Shown here piece after piece: positions 20,710 to 28,017 of a stretch of DNA of 64,000 nt (the stretch's first letter is position 1; each line of letters starts with the position of its first letter). This stretch comes from Deinococcus ruber. GTDB taxonomy: Bacteria > Deinococcota > Deinococci > Deinococcales > Deinococcaceae. The position numbers were made by a program, and so were the translations under genes. The stretch spans positions 4,756 to 68,755 of the forward strand of contig NZ_BMQL01000025.1 of NCBI RefSeq assembly GCF_014648095.1, written 5' to 3'. The notes under the pieces are model-generated. The model saw only the letters and a list, made by a program, of their open reading frames with translations. It was not told where the DNA came from and ran no database searches.

Positions 20710-22211
20710 CCGCTGGCTGGACGCTGAGTGCCGAGCAGAGCCGCTCGCTGGCGACCCTGTGCGGCGGAAACCGGGCGGTGCTGGGTGTGGCGGCGCAGGT
20801 GGCAACCCGGCAGCGCAGATCGCTGGAGTGGCACGCCCGCAGCCTGGACAGTGTGGCGGCGGGACGCTCGCAGTTGCCGTATTTCAGTCCGCTGTTGCCG
20901 ATCTGTACCGAATCGGCGCAGGGGCCGCATGTGTGGTGCGCCGACGGACACCGCTACATCGATGCCCACATGGGTTACACCTCCGGCATCCTGGGCCACA
21001 ACCCGCCGGAGGTGGTGGAGGGGCTGCGGGCAGCGCTGGGACGCAGGCCAGGAGCGGGCTACTTCGTGCAGGAGGGTGTCGAGCTGGCGGAACTGGTGTG
21101 CGAACTGGTGCCGGGCCTGGAGCGGGTCGCCTTTCTGCACTCCGGGGCCGACGCGGTGACGGCGGCGCTGCGGTTGGCCCGCGCCCACACGCGCCGCACG
21201 CTCATCGCCAAGTTCGAGGGCTGCTATCACGGCTGGCACGAAAGCGGGCTGGTCAATACCGCGCTCACCTGGGCGGGCAGACCGGGCGAGGGGCCGCTCG
21301 GCAGCATCGTGCCCGAGTTTGCCACGGGCGGCATGCCGCACTCGGCGGGCGCAGAGTTCCTGATCCTGCCCTACGGCGACGCGCTGGCGCTGGAGCTGAT
21401 CGAGCGGCATGCCTCCGAGCTGGCGGGCGTGCTGCTCGACCCTGTTCCGCGCTTCATGATGAACGATCTGGCCGGGGCGCAGGCGTTTACCCAGCGGCTG
21501 CGCGACCTGACGGCGGCGCTGAACATCCCGCTGATCTTCGACGAGGTGGTCACGGGCTTTCGCCTCGCGCCGGGCGGGGTGGCGCAGGCGTTCGGCATTC
21601 GCCCCGACCTGAGTGTGTTCGGCAAGATCACGGCGGGCCTGGGTGTTCCGCTCAGCATGGTGGGCGGGCGGGCCGAGCTGCTCAGCCGCGCCAGTACCGC
21701 CGGGCTGGTGGGCGATTACGTGGGCCAGAAGGTCTGGATGAGCACCACGCACGCGGCCAATTCGCTGGCTCTGACGGCCTCGCTGCTGCAACTGCGCTCG
21801 CTGAGGGCAGCGGGGCCGGAGCTGTTCGCCCCCCTCGACGCCCACCACGCGCACATCGGGGAAGCAGTGCGGCGAATCGCTGCCGAGCTGGGCATTCCGG
21901 TGCGCCTCGACGGACACGCCCGGCTGTACTCGATGTTCAGCTTTCAGACCGATCCGCCCGACCCGGCGGCCCTTTCTGCGGCAGCGGCAGACGCGCACAA
22001 TCCGGCCCGCTCCTATTTTCGCTCGTTCACCCCCGGCAACGTGCGGGCGGCGCGGCTGCTGACGCTGTATCTGCGGCTTCAGGGCGTGTACATGGAGACG
22101 CTGCCCACGCTCGACCTGTCGGCGGCGCACACCGCAGACGACGCCGCGCAGCTCGTGTCCGGACTGGAAACGGCGCTGGGCAGCATGCAGCGGCACGGGG
22201 TATTCCTGTGA
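20706..22211 (+). CDS. Class III PLP aminotransferase (glutamate-1-semialdehyde aminomutase-like)
   Basis: 501 aa from ATG 20706, overlapping the reductase stop (ATGA). Motifs: a GYFVQEGVELAE segment near 118, a HSGADAVTAALRLAR cofactor-binding segment near 143, IFDEVVTGFR near 280, and the PLP lysine Lys307 in FGKITAGLGVP. The fold is that of GSA aminomutase, as in MxcL of myxochelin B synthesis, which transaminates an aldehyde set free by a thioester reductase. Given the reductase just upstream, I infer reductive amination of the released aldehyde. A role in haem synthesis is unlikely because of the position in the cluster and the overlaps on both sides. Confidence 0.88.
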   Translation: MTAGWTLSAEQSRSLATLCGGNRAVLGVAAQVATRQRRSLEWHARSLDSVAAGRSQLPYFSPLLPICTESAQGPHVWCADGHRYIDAHMGYTSGILGHNPPEVVEGLRAALGRRPGAGYFVQEGVELAELVCELVPGLERVAFLHSGADAVTAALRLARAHTRRTLIAKFEGCYHGWHESGLVNTALTWAGRPGEGPLGSIVPEFATGGMPHSAGAEFLILPYGDALALELIERHASELAGVLLDPVPRFMMNDLAGAQAFTQRLRDLTAALNIPLIFDEVVTGFRLAPGGVAQAFGIRPDLSVFGKITAGLGVPLSMVGGRAELLSRASTAGLVGDYVGQKVWMSTTHAANSLALTASLLQLRSLRAAGPELFAPLDAHHAHIGEAVRRIAAELGIPVRLDGHARLYSMFSFQTDPPDPAALSAAAADAHNPARSYFRSFTPGNVRAARLLTLYLRLQGVYMETLPTLDLSAAHTADDAAQLVSGLETALGSMQRHGVFL

Positions 22212-23278
22212 TCGAAGTTCGGCCTTTTGACGGCGACCCCGCCGACCTCGCGGCGTTCATCAACGCCTGCTGGAATGATCGCTATCTTGCCCGCGACCTG
22301 ATTCCGACGTACACCGCCGCCGATCTGTGCTGGCAGATGCTGGACTCTCCAGACCGTTCGTTTCATCTGGCGGCCTACGACGGCCCTGAGCTGGTGGGCT
22401 GTTTTCTGGCCGACCGCGTGCGGGTGCGGCTGAACGGGCAGACGATAGAGGGGACGCAGGGCAGCTATCTCAGCGTTCACCCCGAGTACGGCACACGCGG
22501 CGTGGCGACCCGGCTGATCAATACGCTGGAGCGGCTGCACCGCGCCCACGACCTGAAGTTCTTTCTGGGCTACGTCAACGCCTCTCCCACGTCGAGCGCT
22601 TACAAGTTCTGGTCGTCGTTCCAGCGCACCTTTCCGAAGCGTTACCGCACGTTGGGGCCGGTGCATTTCTGGATGCGCTTTCTGAAGGCGGGCCGCATGG
22701 CATCCGAACTGGACAACGCTGCCGAGGCGCTGGGATTGAAGGCGCTGTCTGTGCTTCAGCCCGCGCCCGCAGCCCGCGCCGGGTCGTCCGTTCGTGCGCT
22801 GCGTTCCGGCGATCTGGCCGCCTGCCATCTGCTGCTCGATGCCGGGGCGCAGCGTCACCGCCTCGCGCAGCTCTGGGACGCTGATTCGCTGCGTCACGAA
22901 CTCGCCACGTCACCGGTTTCGCGCACCCTGGTGTCCTCGAATGGCAGCGGCGTTCAGGGCCTCGCCACCTCGTTTCACTGGCCCATGCAGGGGCGGGGCC
23001 GCATTCCCGCCGAGGTGATCGATCTGCTGCTCTTCACTGACCTTTCGGCAGCAGGAAAACGCGAGCTGCTGCGCTCCTGCGTGGCTGATATCGCGGCACG
23101 CGGGGCGTGGGTCGCCGTGCTGCCGCGCCCCGATTTCCGCGACGCCGCCACTTTCCTGGCCTGCGGGTTCGTGCCGATTCCAGCCGTCTGCACCCTGATG
23201 ACGCTGTTTCCCTCGGCAGAGCTGGACTGGTCGGAGCTGAGTGGGGCGGGGGAGAGGGGAGCGCTGCGGTTCCGCTGA
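22208..23278 (+). CDS. Tandem GNAT-type N-acyltransferase
   Basis: 356 aa from GTG 22208, overlapping the aminotransferase stop (GTGA). The N-terminal half has a GNAT acyl-CoA site: a beta strand YLSVHPEY followed by GTRGVATRL (residues about 85-105). The C-terminal half (about 195-340) has the layout of a second, more degenerate GNAT unit with an LLLFTDLS strand but no clear pyrophosphate loop. Placed right after the aminotransferase, it could acylate the new primary amine, which is inference. It could also act on another carrier-bound intermediate. 56 bases separate it from the radical SAM gene, the longest gap inside the cluster after the PKS start. Confidence 0.75.
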   Translation: MIEVRPFDGDPADLAAFINACWNDRYLARDLIPTYTAADLCWQMLDSPDRSFHLAAYDGPELVGCFLADRVRVRLNGQTIEGTQGSYLSVHPEYGTRGVATRLINTLERLHRAHDLKFFLGYVNASPTSSAYKFWSSFQRTFPKRYRTLGPVHFWMRFLKAGRMASELDNAAEALGLKALSVLQPAPAARAGSSVRALRSGDLAACHLLLDAGAQRHRLAQLWDADSLRHELATSPVSRTLVSSNGSGVQGLATSFHWPMQGRGRIPAEVIDLLLFTDLSAAGKRELLRSCVADIAARGAWVAVLPRPDFRDAATFLACGFVPIPAVCTLMTLFPSAELDWSELSGAGERGALRFR

Positions 23279-23334
23279 AGCTGTCCGTTTTCGGTGAAGG
23301 TGTTTGTTTCAGGCGAACTGAGAGAGGAGACTCC

Positions 23335-24762
23335 ATGCCCAATCTGAACAGTGTGCCCGCTGCCCGGCGCTATCTGGAAACCAATCTGCATCAGCGGCAG
23401 GTCAACAAGGTGCTGCACAGTTTTCCGTCGCCGCGTTTTTGGAAGGACAGAGAGCGTGGCCCGCTGGACGTGCGCCCGCCCGGCACCGACGCTCCGAGCT
23501 GCGAGCTGTATGTGGCGCTGCCGTTCTGCCTGGTCACGCAGCCGTCTCACTGCGGCTACTGCCTGTTTCCCACCGAGGGCTATCAGAATCAGGATCAGCT
23601 GGAGGTGTACCTGAACGCGCTGGAGCGGGAAGGCGAGCAGTACCGGGAGCGCTGGCAGGCACTGGAGCCGCGCAGCATCTTCATCGGCGGCGGCACGCCC
23701 AATCTGCTCAAGGTGCATCAGTATCCGCGCCTGCTGAACATGATTTACGGGCTGCTGCCCAGTCTGCCGCCGGGCACCCCAGTCACGCTGGAAGGCATTC
23801 CGCAGCTCTTCAGCCGCGACAAACTGCTTGCCATGAAAGATCACGGCGTCACGCGCATCAGCATGGGGGCGCAGCAGCTCGACGCGGGCCTCAGCCGCCT
23901 GAGCGGGCGAATGCAGCAGCCAAAACACGTGTTTCAGGCGGTGGAATGGGCCGCCGAGCTGGGTCTGGGCTGCAACGTCGATCTGATCTACGGCTGGCCG
24001 CAGCAGACCCCCGCGCACATGCGCCGCGACCTGCAAGACCTGATGGCAAGCGGCGTGCAGCACATCACGCATTACGAGCTGAACGTGGGTGGGGCCACCG
24101 ATTTTGCGCTGAATCACCGCGACGAGTTGCCCTCGCCGGAACTGGTGCGCGAGATGTACTTCGGGGCGGCAGAGCTGCTGGCACAGGGCGGGTACGCGCA
24201 GCTCACCCCCTCCGATTTTCAGAAAGTGGAGCCGGGTGCCGCGCCGGGGTTCGTCTACGAGGAATGCCGCCGCAGCTTCGATGCCCACGATGTCTGGGCC
24301 TGGGGCTACGCGGCGATCAGCGATTTCCCGAATCATCACCACTCACAGGAAGCGGGCGGCTGGACCTTCATGAATCAGCGCAATCTGCCCGGCTATTACG
24401 GGCTGCTGAATGACGGGAAAATCCCCGTCGAATGCGGCTACGCCCGCAGCCCCGCCGATCTGAGGCTGTCGCTGTTGTTTCGCAATCTCCAGTCGCTGAG
24501 CGTGGACACAGCGAGCTATCGCCACAATTTCGAGCGCGACGTGCTGGAGGAGTTTTCTCCGATCTGGCAGGCCTGCGCGGAACTGGGCCTGCTGCATATC
24601 AGCCCGGAAGCCATCCGTCTGACCCCAGAAGGCGCTTACCGCGTGCCGCTCATCCAGACCGCGTTGATGCAGGGCCGGGTCGAGGAGATCACCGAGGCGC
24701 ATTTTGCTCAGCTCAGGGCAGCGGCGGGTCGTGTGGATGCCGGGCGCGGGGCCGCCCCATGA
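23335..24762 (+). CDS. HemN-like radical SAM enzyme with CX7CX2C cluster motif
   Basis: 475 aa from ATG 23335 with AGAGGAGA upstream. The HemN-family features are ALPFC at Cys65, the GGGTP SAM motif (near residue 119), RISMGAQQLD (near 180) and NVDLIYGWP (near 215). The cluster cysteines are Cys65, Cys73 and Cys76, a CX7CX2C spacing, where HemN itself has CX3CX2C. A C-terminal HemN-like domain is present. In natural-product clusters HemN-like enzymes often act as class C methylases or cyclopropanases, and the thiopeptide enzyme TbtI methylates a thiazole; a similar job here is inference. It overlaps the KAS III gene by ATGA. A haem-pathway coproporphyrinogen dehydrogenase is unlikely. Confidence 0.85.
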   Translation: MPNLNSVPAARRYLETNLHQRQVNKVLHSFPSPRFWKDRERGPLDVRPPGTDAPSCELYVALPFCLVTQPSHCGYCLFPTEGYQNQDQLEVYLNALEREGEQYRERWQALEPRSIFIGGGTPNLLKVHQYPRLLNMIYGLLPSLPPGTPVTLEGIPQLFSRDKLLAMKDHGVTRISMGAQQLDAGLSRLSGRMQQPKHVFQAVEWAAELGLGCNVDLIYGWPQQTPAHMRRDLQDLMASGVQHITHYELNVGGATDFALNHRDELPSPELVREMYFGAAELLAQGGYAQLTPSDFQKVEPGAAPGFVYEECRRSFDAHDVWAWGYAAISDFPNHHHSQEAGGWTFMNQRNLPGYYGLLNDGKIPVECGYARSPADLRLSLLFRNLQSLSVDTASYRHNFERDVLEEFSPIWQACAELGLLHISPEAIRLTPEGAYRVPLIQTALMQGRVEEITEAHFAQLRAAAGRVDAGRGAAP

Positions 24763-25775
24763 CGGCTTTTTCGTCCAGCATCCAGGCGGTGGCGGTGCAT
24801 CTGCCGTCCAGAACCGAGACCAATGCCCAGCTGCACGCGCAGATGCCCGAGTGGAACGTGCTGGAGGCCGCGAAACATACCGGAGTGGAGGTGCGCCACC
24901 TGAGCGCCCCCGACGAGACGGCGCTCGATCTGGCCGAGCAGGCCTGCCTGAAGCTGTTGGCCGAGCATCCGGGGCTGCCGGAGACGCTCGATCTGCTGCT
25001 GTTCTGCACCCAGACGCCCGATCAGCGGCTGCCGGGCAACGCCTGCCTGCTGCACGGGCGACTTAATCTTCCTTCGCGTGTCGGGGCGCTCGATATCAAT
25101 CTGGCCTGCTCGGGCTTTACTTACAGCCTGATCGTGGCAAACGGCCTGATCGAATCGGGAGCCGTCCAGCGCGTGCTGATCGTGACCGCTGATACCTACA
25201 CCAAACTCATTTCCCCGGAAGACCGCTCGACACGGCTGCTCTTCTCAGACGGGGCGGCGGCCACGCTCCTGACGCGCTCGTACGGTTCCTCGCGCTTTCT
25301 CGGCTCGGCGTGGGGCACCGACGGCAGCCTGAGCGCGGCCTTCTGCGTGCCGGGCGGCGCGGCGCGTCTGCCCACGCCGCCCGAGCCGCTGGAAGCGGTG
25401 CAGGACGGCCCCAACCGCCGCACCCGCGACCAGATCGCCATGAACGGAAAGACCATGTTGCAGTTTACGTACAGCATGGTTCCGCCGCACCTGCGAGCGC
25501 TCGTCGCCGCGCATGGCCTCACGCTCGACGACGTTCAGCACTTCCTGTTCCATCAGGCGTCGGGGATGGTGCTGGGCGGATTGCAAGCCCGGCTGAAGCT
25601 CGACGAGACCCGCCTGCACCGCAACCTCGCCGCAACGGGCAATACCGTCTCGGCCTCGATTCCTATTCTGCTGCACGATACTCTGAAGGCAGGCCACATC
25701 CGGCGCGGTGAAACGCTGCTGCTCAGCGGCTTCGGCGCGGGCCTGTCGTGGGCCAGCGTGCTGCTCTCGTACTGA
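24759..25775 (+). CDS. Beta-ketoacyl-ACP synthase III-like condensing enzyme
   Basis: 338 aa from ATG 24759, overlapping the radical SAM stop. The catalytic triad of the FabH family is visible: Cys117 in NLACSGF, His265 in FHQAS and Asn295 in GNTVSAS. A C-terminal GFGAGLSWAS loop completes the fold. FabH joins an acyl-CoA to malonyl-ACP. Family members in secondary metabolism also make starter units or act as acyltransferases forming ester or amide bonds. With a dedicated ACP gene 15 bases downstream it probably works on that ACP, either making the starter for the PKS or transferring a group to the product. Confidence 0.88.
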   Translation: MTAFSSSIQAVAVHLPSRTETNAQLHAQMPEWNVLEAAKHTGVEVRHLSAPDETALDLAEQACLKLLAEHPGLPETLDLLLFCTQTPDQRLPGNACLLHGRLNLPSRVGALDINLACSGFTYSLIVANGLIESGAVQRVLIVTADTYTKLISPEDRSTRLLFSDGAAATLLTRSYGSSRFLGSAWGTDGSLSAAFCVPGGAARLPTPPEPLEAVQDGPNRRTRDQIAMNGKTMLQFTYSMVPPHLRALVAAHGLTLDDVQHFLFHQASGMVLGGLQARLKLDETRLHRNLAATGNTVSASIPILLHDTLKAGHIRRGETLLLSGFGAGLSWASVLLSY

Positions 25776-25790
25776 TTTCTGGGAGGCTCT

Positions 25791-26132
25791 ATGACAGATA
25801 CCATGACCGACTGGACAGCCCTGAACGCGGGCGGCGGCAAAGGCCAGCTCTTCAGAGCACTGGACCCGCTGACGCCCCCGCAGCGCGTGACCGAATTGAC
25901 GCGGTATATCGAACAACAGGTCGCCTTTATCCGGCAGCAGGGCGGCGCAGACACCGACACCAGCAGCACCCGCAGCTTCCTCGCCATCGGGTTCGACTCG
26001 CTGATGAGCGTGGAACTGCTGTACTGCCTGCAACGCGACCTGGGCCGCGATATCGACCCTGTCGCGCTCGAACGCGAAACCATCGACGAACTGGCCTCGG
26101 GCATCGCCGCAGAAGTGTGGAGCGGGGCGTAG
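25791..26132 (+). CDS. Free-standing acyl carrier protein
   Basis: 113 aa. The phosphopantetheine site is Ser70 in IGFDSLMSVEL, with the usual helix II after it. About 40 residues before helix I make it longer than a fatty-acid ACP (about 75-80 aa); this part has a predicted helix around residues 28-50. GGGAGG upstream of ATG 25791 gives a good ribosome-binding site. It is the last gene of the cluster, and a convergent small gene starts its 3' end 23 bases away. The neighbouring KAS III-like enzyme is the likely partner. Confidence 0.9.
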   Translation: MTDTMTDWTALNAGGGKGQLFRALDPLTPPQRVTELTRYIEQQVAFIRQQGGADTDTSSTRSFLAIGFDSLMSVELLYCLQRDLGRDIDPVALERETIDELASGIAAEVWSGA

Positions 26133-26155
26133 GGTGGTTTACGTCGGAAAGTGCT

Positions 26156-26464
26156 TCAGTTGAGGGTTTCTTTGTCGAGCCTGGGAAACAGCTCGGAGTG
26201 CTGCTCCACGAATTTGACGGTCAGAGAGCGTATCTGAGCTGCCGCCTCGATGTCTTTGGGATCGGCGGGGGCGGTCAGGGCCAGCAGCGTGCGGGCGAAG
26301 CTGCCCCAGTCGGCTCTGGCCTGCGCCGCATTCAGCGCGGTACTGATCTGGAAGAGCATCTTGCGGGCCTCGAAGTCGTCGTGCATCTGGATCATGGCGG
26401 AGGTGACGGTCAGTAGATTGGCGGTGTGTTCCAGGGCGTCAGCGGCAGCTTGTCGGTCAATCAT
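26156..26464 (-). CDS. Small helical protein of unknown function
   Basis: 102 aa from ATG 26464, with CGGAGA eight bases upstream on the minus strand. It is rich in Ala, Leu, Glu and Gln, with no cysteine and no signal peptide, so an all-helical cytoplasmic protein is likely. A longer frame reaching 26674 exists, but its extra 70 residues look non-coding. It converges on the ACP gene. I do not recognise a family and nothing in the context assigns a role. Confidence 0.6.
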   Translation of the reverse strand: MIDRQAAADALEHTANLLTVTSAMIQMHDDFEARKMLFQISTALNAAQARADWGSFARTLLALTAPADPKDIEAAAQIRSLTVKFVEQHSELFPRLDKETLN

Positions 26465-26640
26465 GGATGTTTCTCCGAGATCAGGATGTTGGTGGCGCGT
26501 CGCCAGAAAGATGCGCCTTGCCTCAGTATAGGTGAGACCTATTGATGGCGCGGCGCAACTGTCGGTCTGTTCAGCCGTCCTGATTCTCAGAGTGTGTTGT
26601 TCCAGAGGTTGCGCTCGTCGGTGCCGGACGATCTGGGACA

Positions 26641-26682
26641 GCCTCCGATTGAAGCTCGGCAGTGCAGGCTTCAATCGGAGGC
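26641..26682. repeat. Perfect 15-base inverted repeat, 12-base loop
   Basis: GCCTCCGATTGAAGC (26641-26655) is exactly complementary to 26668-26682. AAAAAG follows on the plus strand. It lies 34 bases beyond the stop of the ArsR-type regulator, so a terminator is the first idea. However, the minus-strand transcript has its U-run before, not after, the hairpin. It may instead be a rho-type end, an mRNA-stabilising hairpin or a small REP-like repeat. Confidence 0.8.
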
Positions 26683-26716
26683 AAAAAGCGTGCGGCCGAA
26701 CTTCGTCTGGTCCGGG

Positions 26717-27679
26717 CTATTTGATGATGTAGGGCCGCTCACCCTCGCGGAATTCGTACCACAGCCGCATCAGCAGGTCCTGTTCGATGTTGCCGAACCT
26801 GCGCCCGAAGATGTTGACGCCGCCCTTGTGCCGCGCATCGTCCTTGACGCCCACCGTCACCTGAATCTGGTGCTGATCGGTCAGCTTCAGATTGTCAATC
26901 GACACGTCACTCGACTTCTTGCCGTCGATGAAGGTGCCCTCGCGGTTGATTTTGAAGCGCTTCAGCACGCCGTACTGACTGTGATTGATCGGCCACCACA
27001 TCGGCGTGATCTTGCCGCGCACGCCGCCGAAATCTGCCGGACTCGTCCAGGTGCCCAGTTCCACGCCGTTCACCCAGACTGTGATATCAGACGGCCAGTC
27101 CATATCGTGTTCCGGCGCTTCCGAGCACAGTTCCAGCGAAATTTCCAGCTCGGACGCCTCGGCCCCGTGCGGCAGGTTGTTGGGAAAATCGTAGCCGAGT
27201 CTGCCGTGCCGAAACCAGATGATCTGAGCAAAGACATGCTCTGGCTCGAAGAACGAGCGCGGATCGTCGATCATGCCGATCAGCTTGGATTCGGTTGCCA
27301 GTCCACACGTCGGCACCACGTCCGAGCGGCGATAGTTTCCAATCGGCATCGAGATTTCCACGATGTTCGGCTGCGCTGTCACCGCCGCGCCCGGCACCTT
27401 GATCAGAATCTCCTCGTAGCGCTTGCTGATGAGCTTCTGCCGCCCGCGTGTGCCGGGCATGTACTGCACTTCCAGCAGCCCCGCGTCTTCCAGCAGCTTC
27501 AGATTAAAATTGACCGTCGAGTGCGGAAGCTGCATTGCTGCCGTCAGTTCTGAAACGTTCATCGGACTGTGCGACAGCAGGCTGAGCATCGACAGCCGGG
27601 TTTCACTGTCCAGCGCCCGAACGACAGCCAGCGCCCGCTGACCCTCCGCGATTAGTGTTCTGCTTCCGGCGATTGGCAT
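26717..27679 (-). CDS. ArsR-type winged-helix transcriptional regulator with large sensor domain
   Basis: 320 aa. Residues about 15-85 form a winged helix of the ArsR class (LDSETRLSMLSLLSHSP, then NVSELTAAM and STVNFNLKLLEDAGL as the recognition helix). The remaining about 230 residues are beta-rich with many Trp and Asp, as in COG4189-like regulators, and no cysteine metal site typical of ArsR is seen, so the ligand is more likely a sugar than a metal (inference). It is divergent from the sugar ABC operon beginning at 28018. An operator-like repeat starts 10 bases upstream of its start codon, and AAGGGG there is its ribosome-binding site. Confidence 0.85.
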   Translation of the reverse strand: MPIAGSRTLIAEGQRALAVVRALDSETRLSMLSLLSHSPMNVSELTAAMQLPHSTVNFNLKLLEDAGLLEVQYMPGTRGRQKLISKRYEEILIKVPGAAVTAQPNIVEISMPIGNYRRSDVVPTCGLATESKLIGMIDDPRSFFEPEHVFAQIIWFRHGRLGYDFPNNLPHGAEASELEISLELCSEAPEHDMDWPSDITVWVNGVELGTWTSPADFGGVRGKITPMWWPINHSQYGVLKRFKINREGTFIDGKKSSDVSIDNLKLTDQHQIQVTVGVKDDARHKGGVNIFGRRFGNIEQDLLMRLWYEFREGERPYIIK

Positions 27680-27689
27680 TCATGCACCC

Positions 27690-27734
27690 CTTGTATTGCC
27701 GCCAAATTTACAAGTTTATTGGTGGTAATACAAG
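27690..27734. promoter_or_regulatory. Operator-like inverted repeat upstream of the ArsR-type gene
   Basis: The left arm 27690-27705 (CTTGTATTGCCGCCAA) and right arm 27719-27734 (TTGGTGGTAATACAAG) match at 14 of 16 positions when one is reversed, with a 13-base spacer. The arms are about three helical turns apart. The left arm overlaps the ribosome-binding site of the regulator, so self-control is likely. Control of the divergent sugar operon is possible but its promoter is about 130 bases away. Confidence 0.6.
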
Positions 27735-27864
27735 TCGGGTCAAATTCAGGCGGTATTCGCGTGTCAGCGCGGGCTGTACTGCACGGTGCTTTCGGCCACC
27801 CGCCCTTCCAGATGGACACGTACCCCTGAATTCGTCCAGTTTTGGGCATTAACATCGAAAAAAA

Positions 27865-27893
27865 TTGACATTTAACTACGAACTTGGTATGTT
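27865..27893 (+). promoter_or_regulatory. Sigma-70-type promoter of the sugar ABC operon
   Basis: TTGACA (27865-27870), a 17-base spacer, then TATGTT (27888-27893). The -35 box is a perfect consensus and the spacing ideal. It lies in the only strongly AT-rich patch of the gap and points to the transporter genes. Confidence 0.75.
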
Positions 27894-28017
27894 TCATTTG
27901 TTCAAATCTGACAGTTGAGGCCCAGCCCTGTATCCGCAGGTTCCTGGTCGTATTCATGGCCTGCACCTCGGTGGTGCACCACATCTGAAGCCATTCCGAC
28001 TGTCATGGGGGCACCCT

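Larger units (their letters stand above)
27680..28017. other. Divergent intergenic region, regulator versus sugar operon
   Basis: 338 bases hold the operator-like repeat at 27690-27734 and the sugar operon promoter at 27865-27893. The rest shows only an AT-rich patch (27840-27905) and no gene. The mRNA leader of the sugar operon would be about 118 bases. Confidence 0.5.

Noticed and set aside
20706..22211. hemL, the haem-pathway glutamate-1-semialdehyde aminomutase
   Set aside because: Same fold, but it overlaps NRPS cluster genes on both sides and follows a thioester reductase, which favours product amination.
23335..24762. hemN/hemW of haem metabolism
   Set aside because: Atypical cysteine spacing and the location inside the PKS-NRPS operon argue against a housekeeping role.
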